From: Paenibacillus_AB hodogayensis
GTDB taxonomy: Bacteria > Bacillota > Bacilli > Paenibacillales > NBRC-103111
Length of the DNA stretch: 64,000 nt
Assembly (NCBI RefSeq): GCF_039536325.1
Contig: NZ_BAAAYO010000010.1
Span: 620,001 to 684,000, forward strand
Direction of reading: 5' to 3'
Shown piece after piece: positions 44,558 to 51,764 of this stretch. A program made the position numbers and the translations under genes. Each line of letters starts with the position of its first letter. Position 1 is the first letter of the stretch. A model generated the notes under the pieces. The model was not told the DNA's origin. It saw nothing but the letters and a program-made list of their open reading frames with translations, and searched no databases.

Positions 44558-45206
44558 CGGCTTCGGTGAGCATTTGCTCGAGCGGCGGCAGCGGCGGCAC
44601 GCCCTCGATATTCGTTCCTTCCTCCCATTTGCGCAGCCACTTCCTGTACAGCTTCGGCTCATGCCGGGCGGCATAGCGCAGGAACACCGGCAGAACATGC
44701 GCCTGATGCAAGCTTTTGATCAGCCGGAACGGGGCTCTGCTTGTAATCCGGAACGCTCCGCTATGATCGATCACCTTCATGCCGCCAGTCGACGGTATAA
44801 GAATATGGCCGATCCGCGTATCGATACGGGCGAAATTCATGCTGCGCATCTCTTTGAGGATGGCGATCAGTTGGGCGGCGATCGCATCGTCGAACCGCGA
44901 CGTGTCTTTGCGCAGCACATCCTGTAGCGTCGGCCCCTCGATATATTCCATAACGACGTATTTTTCTCCGCTCTCGTAAAGCTTCGGGAAAAAGGCCGAG
45001 CCCCTCGCCGCAGCCAGCGCAGCCCGCTCTGCCGCCGCGCTGTGCGGGCTTTCGTATATTTTGACGCACCGTTTTGCGGAAAGGAGAAATACGGCTCCCT
45101 GCGCGCCCGCTCCGATCAACGGATAGGAGGTCGGGTTGTGCACCTCCAGTTTGCTCTTTCCGTCCATGATGACCGGTTTGACCGTGATGCGCTTATAATC
45201 GTCCAT
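44538..45206 (-). CDS. Protein-kinase-like protein with degenerate catalytic motifs
   Basis: 222 aa; ATG 45206 with GGGAGGG upstream. IGAGAQGAVFLL near 31-42 is a glycine-rich loop and CVKIYE near 47-52 the ATP-lysine strand; EYIEGPTLQDVL near 88-99 is a hinge. The catalytic loop reads ARIDTRIGHILI where kinases have HxDxxxxNI, and the DFG site reads IDHSGAF, so Asn and DFG are altered. Could be a pseudokinase or an atypical small-molecule kinase. Last gene of the manC-gmd-GT4 operon. Confidence 0.72.
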   Translation of the reverse strand: MDDYKRITVKPVIMDGKSKLEVHNPTSYPLIGAGAQGAVFLLSAKRCVKIYESPHSAAAERAALAAARGSAFFPKLYESGEKYVVMEYIEGPTLQDVLRKDTSRFDDAIAAQLIAILKEMRSMNFARIDTRIGHILIPSTGGMKVIDHSGAFRITSRAPFRLIKSLHQAHVLPVFLRYAARHEPKLYRKWLRKWEEGTNIEGVPPLPPLEQMLTEAGPEGLF

Positions 45207-45267
45207 TGCGTCCCCTCCCTGCCGAATGCGGCGGACGATCCGAAAGGGACCGCCCGCCGGCAATGGT

Positions 45268-46686
45268 TTACAAAAATCCGAAGTGCTGCAGCCGTTCTTT
45301 GATCATCGCTCCCACGACCTGCGGCGAGAAGTGCGTCTGGATATGCTGCTTGCCGTTGACCGCAATGGAGTGGCGGAACGTCTCGTTGAAAGCAAGCTGG
45401 CGCATATGGTGCGCGGCATGCCCGAGGTCGGGCTCCGCCCACGTCTGATACGCCTTGTACGGTCCCCAATCCTCGCCGACCTTGACGATGTTGTAGTCGA
45501 CTGTGCAGGAGTTGGTCGAATTCATGAAGTCGGTATTGCCCGACCAATACGTGCCGATAACCGGCTTGCCCAAGTACATCGCCTCGGCAAGACCGAGTCC
45601 GAAGCCTTCCGAGCGGTGCAGCGAGACGAAACAGTCGGTGCTGTTCAGCAGGCCGTCAACTTCGCGACGCGTCATGATCCGGTCGATCACGTAAATATTC
45701 GGATACCCGCCGATCAGCTTGTGGATTTCGTTGAGGTCCGACGGATTGGCGTGGGAATGGTTCAGCTTGACGACAAGACCGACGGAAGGATCGTCAGCCG
45801 AGAACGCCTGCTTGAACGCCTCGATCGCGCCCTGCGGATTTTTGCGACGCTGGTAACTGTGCGTATCGTACATCGAGAAGAACAGGAACTTGTCGTTCGG
45901 CAGACCGAAGGTGCCCCGGTTAACGTCTCCGGGCGGATGGACCTCGACGCCGTGCGGAATGCGCACGACCGGAACCGGCGACTTGGCTGCGATCGATTCC
46001 TTGACGAAATTGGAGGGGGCCCACACTTCGCTGACGAAGTTGAAGCCGTCGCAGAATTCATCCGGAAAGTCGGGCAGCTCCCAGTGCCAGTAGCCGATGT
46101 TGAACCGCCGGTTAAACAAATCCTGGCCGAAATGATGATGCACCGAACGCAGCGTGTCGGCATTCGTATGAATGATGTTCACCTTGTAGGCCGGGTCCTG
46201 AATTTCCTTGTGCGACCAGGACATATCCTCCATCCGGATCGACGTGACCGGGAAGTTGAGGATGCCGAACGGAATTTCCGCAGCAGACACTGCTCGGGCA
46301 GCCAGCCGGCTCGATTCGCCGATGCCCATCTCGGCCCGGATGAAGCCGATAATATTCACGCCTTTGGCATAGCCAGGCTCGGGCGGAGCTTCCGGCACCG
46401 CCTCGACGATCGGCTGGACGATCGGCTCGACGGTTTCGCTGATGACGGGAGCGTCTACCTTGCGCCGTCTTCTGCGCGCCCGCAGCTTGCTTTTGCGAAA
46501 CCGTCTCTTTCCTTTGGACAGCCGCCACTTGCGCTTTCTCAATCGGCGGAGCTTGCCGCGCACTGCGCTTTTGCGTTTTTTCAGCCTCACTCTGCGACGG
46601 AGCGGCAGCTTCCGCTTCTTGCGTTTCACCGTCTTAGCCCTCGTTGTGGTCCGTTTGCGCGGCGAGGCATGACTCGCACTTTTCAT
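45268..46686 (-). CDS. GT4-type glycosyltransferase with long polybasic N-terminal tail
   Basis: 472 aa from ATG 46686 (AAAGGG 8 bases upstream; GTG 46695 and ATG 46689 also in frame). Residues 9-77 are mainly Lys and Arg (RKRTTTRAKTVKRKKRKL and onward, ending KLRARRRRRK), with a Pro/Glu linker to about 105. The GT-B catalytic part follows: GFIRAEMGIGESSRLAARA near 112-130, HRSEGFGLGLAEAMYLGKPV near 360-380. The tail is not a signal peptide. Basic tails recur in other transferases here. Confidence 0.87.
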   Translation of the reverse strand: MKSASHASPRKRTTTRAKTVKRKKRKLPLRRRVRLKKRKSAVRGKLRRLRKRKWRLSKGKRRFRKSKLRARRRRRKVDAPVISETVEPIVQPIVEAVPEAPPEPGYAKGVNIIGFIRAEMGIGESSRLAARAVSAAEIPFGILNFPVTSIRMEDMSWSHKEIQDPAYKVNIIHTNADTLRSVHHHFGQDLFNRRFNIGYWHWELPDFPDEFCDGFNFVSEVWAPSNFVKESIAAKSPVPVVRIPHGVEVHPPGDVNRGTFGLPNDKFLFFSMYDTHSYQRRKNPQGAIEAFKQAFSADDPSVGLVVKLNHSHANPSDLNEIHKLIGGYPNIYVIDRIMTRREVDGLLNSTDCFVSLHRSEGFGLGLAEAMYLGKPVIGTYWSGNTDFMNSTNSCTVDYNIVKVGEDWGPYKAYQTWAEPDLGHAAHHMRQLAFNETFRHSIAVNGKQHIQTHFSPQVVGAMIKERLQHFGFL

Positions 46687-46733
46687 CATATCCACCCTTT
46701 CTGTCGGTTAAAATGGGGTTGAAAACCAGCCGG

Positions 46734-47681
46734 TTAAGGCTGGTCTCTCCAATATTGCAGCAAGTCCTTCATGGTCGTCTCGAACGGGATTTCCGGCTTC
46801 CAGCCGGTTTCGGCATGGAACTTGGAGTAGTCGCCGAGCAAAATCTCGACATCGGACGGACGCAGTCGGGCCGGGTCCTCCTGGATCGAAATTTTGACGT
46901 TGCTGTACGAGAGCAGCAGGTCCAGCATTTCGCGGATCGTGCAGCAGGTGCCGGAGGCGATGTTATAGGTCTCGCCGGGTCTTCCTTTCTCCAGCGCCAG
47001 CCAGTAAGCCCGGACGACGTCGCGGACGTCGGTGAAATCCCGCTTCGCCGTCAAATTGCCGACATGCAGAACCGGCGACTTCTTGCCCTTCTCGATCTGG
47101 GCGATTTGCTTCGCGAAGTTCGAGGTGACGAAGTTTTCGCCGCGGCGCGGCCCCGTATGGTTGAAGGTGCGGGTGGCGATGATGTGAAGGCCGTAGCTTT
47201 TATGGTATTGATAGCCCAAGTAATCCTGCGCCACCTTGCTGACCGCATAAGGGCTTAAGGGACGCAGCGGGTTCGTCTCCAGGATCGGCGTCTCGTGCGG
47301 CTCGACGTGGCCGTACTCCTCGCTGGAGCAGGCGATTTGCATTTTGGCCGGCAGATCGAACCGGCGCAAAGCTTCCATGATGTTCACCTGGCCGGCTACG
47401 TTGTTGTGGATCGTATCGATCGGCGAGTTCCACGAAGTCGGCACGAAGCTTTGCGCTGCGAGATGGAAGATCAGATCGGGCTTGATTTCCTGGATCAGGT
47501 TCTCCACGGAGAACGGATCCCTCAGCTCGCATTCGACGAGGCGAATGTCGTTCAGATGCTTGATGTGGTCCATACGGCTCCGATGCCGGATCGTACCGAT
47601 GACCTCTACGTTTCGTTGCAGCAGAAATTCGGCCATGTGGCTTCCGACAAAACCGGAAATACCCGTTACCAAAGCTTTCAT
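46734..47681 (-). CDS. gmd: GDP-mannose 4,6-dehydratase (or GDP-6-deoxy-lyxo-4-hexulose reductase, Rmd type)
   Basis: 315 aa. TGISGFVGSHMAEFL at 6-20; HLAAQSFVPTSW near 72-83; SSEEYG near 119; SPYAVSKVAQDYLG near 142-155 (YxxxK); RTFNHTGPRRGENFVTSN near 170-187; RDFTDVRD near 213. Family members convert GDP-mannose to GDP-4-keto-6-deoxymannose or reduce that product to GDP-rhamnose. Because manC lies 4 bases upstream and a GDP-fucose-synthase-like gene is nearby, the dehydratase is the better call. GGAGGAG before ATG. Confidence 0.8.
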   Translation of the reverse strand: MKALVTGISGFVGSHMAEFLLQRNVEVIGTIRHRSRMDHIKHLNDIRLVECELRDPFSVENLIQEIKPDLIFHLAAQSFVPTSWNSPIDTIHNNVAGQVNIMEALRRFDLPAKMQIACSSEEYGHVEPHETPILETNPLRPLSPYAVSKVAQDYLGYQYHKSYGLHIIATRTFNHTGPRRGENFVTSNFAKQIAQIEKGKKSPVLHVGNLTAKRDFTDVRDVVRAYWLALEKGRPGETYNIASGTCCTIREMLDLLLSYSNVKISIQEDPARLRPSDVEILLGDYSKFHAETGWKPEIPFETTMKDLLQYWRDQP

Positions 47682-47685
47682 CCGA

Positions 47686-48717
47686 TTATGCTCCTCCTTC
47701 GTCTTGTTCGATGGTTTTCAGCATCGTCTTGATCCGCTGCTCGTCGGATTTGCGGCAAACGAGCAGTCCTTCCGCCGTCGAGACGACGATCAAATCGCGA
47801 ACGCCGATAATCATCGTCTTCGGATGGTCGGAGTAGATGATGCTGTCGGTCGTCGAATCGACAAACGTCTTCCCCCGGCCGCCCACGATATTGCCGTCGG
47901 CATCGGTCGTCTGGATGCGTTCCAGCGAGGTCCATATGCCGACATCGTCCCACCTGAACCGGACCGGCAGCGTAAGAATGGAATCGGCTTTCTCCAGAAT
48001 GGCGTAATCGACAGAGATTTTCGGCAGCAGCGCGTAGACGCTAGCCGCATCTTCCCCTCCCGAAAGCAGGTTCCACATGTACGGCTGATGCTGCCGCATA
48101 TAGTGGGCGATCGTCGACGGCTTCCAGACGAAGATGCCGCTGTTCCAGAACACGCCGGGATCGCGAACGAGCTCCTCTGCTTGGGCGAGAGGCGGCTTCT
48201 CGACGAACGCCGTGACTTCCAGCATCGCTTCGTCGGTCTTGCGCACCGCGGTCCGCATATAGCCGTAGCCGGTTTCCGGCCGAGTCGGCACGATGCCGAG
48301 CGTAACGATCGTCCTGTGGCTGACGGCGGCCTGTTCGGCTTGGCGCAAAGCCTCGATCAACTGCTCCGGCTCCTCCATGAAATGGTCGGAGGGCATTGTG
48401 ACGAGCACCTCGTCGTCATCGCGGGATAGGAAGTGAAATGCGGTCAGCGCGATGCAGGGGCCCGTATCGCGCTGCTCGGGCTCCAGCAGCAAGCGGCTAG
48501 CGGCCAATTCCGGAAGCTGCCGCTGGACGAGCGAACGATAGCGGTTGGCGGTAATGACAAATAGCTTGTCGGCGGGCAGCACTTGCAAAAAACGGCGATA
48601 CGTCTGCTGCAGCATCGTCTCGTCGGAAGTGAGGGCAAGAAACTGCTTCGGCCGCTGCTTGACGCTTCTCGGCCAGAAACGGGTTCCCGAGCCTCCGGCC
48701 AGTATGACGATTTTCAA
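47686..48717 (-). CDS. manC: Mannose-1-phosphate guanylyltransferase
   Basis: 343 aa from TTG 48717 with GGGAGGGG 9 bases upstream. LAGGSGTRFWPRS at 6-18 (pyrophosphorylase motif, with the Lys of RPKQF after it); PEQRDTGPCIAL near 81-92; VEKPP near 172; FWNSGIFVW near 189. Single-domain type without the isomerase half. Makes GDP-mannose for gmd, the fucose-synthase-like enzyme and the AlgD-like enzyme. Confidence 0.92.
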   Translation of the reverse strand: MKIVILAGGSGTRFWPRSVKQRPKQFLALTSDETMLQQTYRRFLQVLPADKLFVITANRYRSLVQRQLPELAASRLLLEPEQRDTGPCIALTAFHFLSRDDDEVLVTMPSDHFMEEPEQLIEALRQAEQAAVSHRTIVTLGIVPTRPETGYGYMRTAVRKTDEAMLEVTAFVEKPPLAQAEELVRDPGVFWNSGIFVWKPSTIAHYMRQHQPYMWNLLSGGEDAASVYALLPKISVDYAILEKADSILTLPVRFRWDDVGIWTSLERIQTTDADGNIVGGRGKTFVDSTTDSIIYSDHPKTMIIGVRDLIVVSTAEGLLVCRKSDEQRIKTMLKTIEQDEGGA

Positions 48718-48748
48718 AAATGCTCCCCTCCCAAGAACTTTGCTTCCA

Positions 48749-48826
48749 GCAAAGCTGACTTCGTAAGCATCTGCCGAGCTTTGCCGGGTGCGAAGCTGAC
48801 TTCGTAAGCGCCTGCCGAGCTTTGCC
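48749..48826. repeat. Two 37-bp direct repeats in the manC leader, each able to form a hairpin
   Basis: Copies at 48749-48785 and 48790-48826 differ at 3 of 37 positions, period 41. Each contains GCAAAGCT or GCGAAGCT at one end and AGCTTTGC at the other, so each can fold. Further GCAAAG/CTTTGC half-sites follow to about 48883. They lie between the candidate promoter at 48927 and the TTG at 48717. Confidence 0.85.
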
Positions 48827-48926
48827 CGATGCTAGCTCGCCTCGGCAACAATCGCCCAGCTTTGCGGGCAAAGCCGGAATCGCAGGCATCTTCCGGAAAT
48901 ATGCGCAAGGCACCGGAATTTGCTTA

Positions 48927-48935
48927 TATACTATG
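48927..48935 (-). promoter_or_regulatory. Candidate sigma-K-type -10 of the manC operon
   Basis: Minus strand CATAGTATA is an exact CATAnnnTA; the nearest AC is 15 bases upstream instead of 17. Would give a leader of about 200 bases containing the repeats. Confidence 0.35.
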
Positions 48936-48936
48936 C

Positions 48937-48965
48937 TTGACATCCGCCGGGTACGTGGACATATT
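48937..48965 (+). promoter_or_regulatory. Sigma-A-like promoter on the plus strand, antisense to the GT2 gene
   Basis: TTGACA, 17 bases, CATATT. Perfect -35 and 5 of 6 for the -10. No plus-strand gene follows; a transcript would run into the 3' end of 49003-50274. Confidence 0.3.
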
Positions 48966-49002
48966 GCCCGACAGTCGTTAAATTGGCACCTGCCCTGCCC
49001 GC

Positions 49003-50274
49003 TCACTTCCGCCGGAGGTGTTTCACGATCCATGAACCGGCCATAGCCGGCTCCTCGTCCAGTACCCGGTACAGGCCGCCTTCGAGCGTCGTGAGCGCGA
49101 TCGCAGGCGCGGCCCGGTAGCTGAGCCGCCTGCGGTCGTCGTTCAGCTTCAGCTCGGCGGGGACGAAAGACGTGTTCGAGCTAATGTCGACCGTATAGGC
49201 GCGTTCCTTGCCGGACAGCGGAATATGCAGCGTAAACGGCCCCCCGGCAAAACGCGCTTTATGCTCGCCGCGGCCGTTCACGCGCACCGTCAATTGCAGA
49301 TCGCCCGTCGACTTGCCCGCCAGCCTCGGCAGCCGATGCTCCCCTCGGATGAGGATTCCGTTCGCCTCTTGACCGGCAGGATTGTCGACGCGCAGCGTCC
49401 AGTGCGGGGGAACCCAGCCGTCTTCGAACCGGTCGGACTCCCGGACGAGCAGGCCGTCGCCGAATACGCCGAATTGCTTCAGCTGGTCCATCAGCCATGC
49501 CGCGCCTTCCTGTACATAATGGGAAATATATTGCGCGAGCCAATGAGCGGAAACGGAGCCGTAATGCTTGACGCCGGTACGCATAATTTCCGGAAGTCCC
49601 ACGGAGAAATATTGCGTTGCGCTTTTGCAATCGTCGTGAAGTCTGGAATTGGCCAGCACGTGGTCCACATAACCAAGCTTCTCGCGTTCGGACATTCGCA
49701 CCCACAGCTCGTAATCCATGCAAAATTGCAAGCTTTCGTCGATGCGGCCGACCCGGTCGAGCGTGCTTTTGCGCATAAATACGGCCGGCTGGCAAATCGT
49801 GCATACATCGAACAGCCGCCGACGGCTCACGTCCGGTTCTACGGGATACGGGCGGATGACGGCGCCGTTCTTGTCGATAAAGTTTGCCTTGCCGTAAACG
49901 AGGCCGTATTCGGGATGGCGGGTCAACGCGGCCACCGCGCGGCTGATCGCTTTGGGCATATACGTGTCGTCGGAATTGAGCCAGCCGATCAACTCCCCTT
50001 CGGCCATGGCCAGCCCTTTATTGATTGCGTCGGATTGCCCTTTGTCTTTTTCCGATACGTAGCGGAACCGGCTGCCGTACTTGCGCGCGCTCTTCTCCAA
50101 AATCGATAACGTGCCGTCGCGCGACCCTCCGTCCACGACGATCATCTCTATATGTGGGTAATCCTGGGACATGACGCTCTCGATCGTTTCCCGTATGAAG
50201 CCGCCTTGCTGATAGGAAGGCGTGACGACGGTGACGAGGGGTTTGCCGGCATGCTGCTCATGGCTGGGGCTCAT
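49003..50274 (-). CDS. GT2 glycosyltransferase with C-terminal beta-sandwich region
   Basis: 423 aa from ATG 50274 (GGAGGAT upstream, 17-base overlap with the preceding gene). GT2 domain at about 12-240: VTPSYQQGGFIRETIESV, VVDGGSRDGT near 46-55, WLNSDDTYMP near 95-104. Residues about 310-423 are beta-rich (LHIPLSGKERAYTVDISS; DDRRRLSYRAAPAIAL), resembling the accessory module attached to some surface-glycan transferases. Donor unknown. Confidence 0.85.
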   Translation of the reverse strand: MSPSHEQHAGKPLVTVVTPSYQQGGFIRETIESVMSQDYPHIEMIVVDGGSRDGTLSILEKSARKYGSRFRYVSEKDKGQSDAINKGLAMAEGELIGWLNSDDTYMPKAISRAVAALTRHPEYGLVYGKANFIDKNGAVIRPYPVEPDVSRRRLFDVCTICQPAVFMRKSTLDRVGRIDESLQFCMDYELWVRMSEREKLGYVDHVLANSRLHDDCKSATQYFSVGLPEIMRTGVKHYGSVSAHWLAQYISHYVQEGAAWLMDQLKQFGVFGDGLLVRESDRFEDGWVPPHWTLRVDNPAGQEANGILIRGEHRLPRLAGKSTGDLQLTVRVNGRGEHKARFAGGPFTLHIPLSGKERAYTVDISSNTSFVPAELKLNDDRRRLSYRAAPAIALTTLEGGLYRVLDEEPAMAGSWIVKHLRRK

Positions 50275-51205
50275 GGCAATCCTCCTCGAACCATCGGATC
50301 GTCGCCGCCAGGCCCGTTCGCATATCGGTTTTCGCCTCGAAGCCGAATCGTTCCTTGGCAAGCCGGACGTCCAGCTTTCGGCGCGGCTGCCCGTTCGGGC
50401 GGGAAGCGTCCCAGACGATGTCCCCTTCGTATCCGGTCAGTTCCTTGATGGTGTCCGCCAGTTCTCGAATGCGCAGCTCCTGGCCCGAGCCGAGGTTGAC
50501 CGGCTCGTCGCCCTCATAGCCGGCCGCCGCCATCACGATGCCTTCCGCCGCATCCTCCGCGTACAGAAATTCGCGGGTCGGCGTCCCGTCGCCCCACAGC
50601 GTGATGGAGGCGTCGCCGCGTCTTTTCGCTTCCGTACACTTGCGAATGATCGCCGGAATGACGTGGGACGTCTCCAGATCGAAGTTGTCTCCCGGGCCGT
50701 ACAGGTTGACGGGCAGCAAATAAATCGAATTGAAGCCATACTGCTTCCGGTAGGCCTGGGATTGCACGAGCATCATTTTTTTGGCCAGCCCGTAAGGGGC
50801 GTTCGTTTCTTCCGGATAGCCGTTCCACAGCTCGCTTTCACTGAACGGAACCGGAGCAAACTTCGGATACGAGCAGATCGTGCCGATCGCGACGAACTTC
50901 TGCACGCCGCTTCGCCGAGAGTGCTCCATCAGATGCGCTCCCATGACGAGATTATCGTAGAAAAACGAACCCGGATTTTTCTGATTGGCTCCGATGCCCC
51001 CGACGACGGCGGCCAGATGAAACACGACGTCGGGCCGGGATTGCTCCAGCATCCGCGCAATATCCGACTCCTTGCGCAGATCGTATTCCTTGCTGCGAGG
51101 TACAACGATTCGATTACAGCCTAGCCGTTCCAGACGTCGAATCACATGTTTGCCCAAAAATCCGGCTCCGCCGGTAACGACGATCGATTTGTCGGCAAGG
51201 TCCAT
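50258..51205 (-). CDS. fcl: GDP-L-fucose synthase-like epimerase/reductase
   Basis: 315 aa from ATG 51205 (AAGGAGAG upstream). TGGAGFLGKHV near 11-21; VGGIGANQKNPGSFFYDNL near 68-86; YPKFAPVPFSESEL near 111; PYGLAKKMMLV (YxxxK) near 134-144; LYGPGDNFDLETSHVIPAII near 164-183; TPTREFLYAEDAA. This is the WcaG/Fcl pattern: epimerises and reduces GDP-4-keto-6-deoxymannose to GDP-L-fucose. Works with manC and gmd, which lie downstream on the same strand. Confidence 0.83.
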   Translation of the reverse strand: MDLADKSIVVTGGAGFLGKHVIRRLERLGCNRIVVPRSKEYDLRKESDIARMLEQSRPDVVFHLAAVVGGIGANQKNPGSFFYDNLVMGAHLMEHSRRSGVQKFVAIGTICSYPKFAPVPFSESELWNGYPEETNAPYGLAKKMMLVQSQAYRKQYGFNSIYLLPVNLYGPGDNFDLETSHVIPAIIRKCTEAKRRGDASITLWGDGTPTREFLYAEDAAEGIVMAAAGYEGDEPVNLGSGQELRIRELADTIKELTGYEGDIVWDASRPNGQPRRKLDVRLAKERFGFEAKTDMRTGLAATIRWFEEDCHEPQP

Positions 51206-51252
51206 CCTGATCTCTCCTTCTACTCGCGAAATTCGGCATGTTCGGCTTGCTT

Positions 51253-51281
51253 TACGATATGTAGATGTACCCGCCGCCGTA
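51253..51281 (-). promoter_or_regulatory. Sigma-K-like promoter of fcl
   Basis: Minus strand TACG, 16 bases, CATATCGTA. -10 exact, -35 with AC core, predicted start about 41 bases before the ATG. The remainder of 51282-51411 shows nothing else. Confidence 0.6.
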
Positions 51282-51411
51282 TAGACAACTACATCGGGTC
51301 GCGAAAAAAAAATGCGCACGAGCCGCCGGATACATGTCCAAGCCGAAAGCGAACATCGTTCATATATGGCCTTAAGAATGGGAGAGGCGCCGCCCCAGAT
51401 CCGGGCAGCGC

Positions 51412-51440
51412 AAAACAGGCCGGCAAGTCGCTTGCCGGCC
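51412..51440 (-). terminator. Terminator of the 62798-51476 glycan operon
   Basis: Minus strand GGCCGGCAAG, loop cga, CTTGCCGGCC, then tgttttg. Perfect 10-bp stem. Confidence 0.8.
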
Positions 51441-51475
51441 AAACCATGCGTTTTATCGTCTCCCGAAGCGGCTCC

Positions 51476-51745
51476 TCAGGATACGTAGGCTTGCTGATAG
51501 CCTTCCTCGAACGCCTGGGCGAAGCCGACGTCGAAGCCTTCGTTATAGCCTAGATTGTAGCCCTCGTCGTACGTCATCTTGAAGCCCGGACGGTGCGCAG
51601 CCGCCTGACTTGCTGCCGCGCGCCTTGGAAGACGCCGGCGCCGGCGGCCAACCGGCCGTTTCTTGGCGCCGATTCGTTTCAACCGGCGGGCAGCGCGCCG
51701 TTTTCCCGTTCTAGCGGCGGCAGGCTTTTTCCTGACAGCCTTCAT
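51476..51745 (-). CDS. Small protein made of a polybasic tail and an aromatic-x-x-Gly repeat
   Basis: 89 aa. Residues 1-46 are Lys/Arg/Ala-rich (MKAVRKKPAAARTGKRRAAR at the start). Residues about 58-87 are a tetrapeptide repeat: YDEG YNLG YNEG FDVG FAQA FEEG YQQA. No catalytic domain. The same two elements form the N-termini of the three enzymes encoded just upstream. Ribosome site GGGGGG about 10 bases before ATG 51745. The repeat equals overlapping GxxxG motifs, which in the FliH/YscL family lie in helix-helix interfaces, so a scaffold or assembly protein is plausible (inference). Last gene of the 12-gene operon. Confidence 0.8.
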   Translation of the reverse strand: MKAVRKKPAAARTGKRRAARRLKRIGAKKRPVGRRRRRLPRRAAASQAAAHRPGFKMTYDEGYNLGYNEGFDVGFAQAFEEGYQQAYVS

Positions 51746-51764
51746 ACGAACGATCCCCCCCGTC

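Noticed and set aside
48749..48826. CRISPR-like pair of 37-bp repeats
   Set aside because: Only two copies separated by 4 bases, so no spacer; no cas genes.
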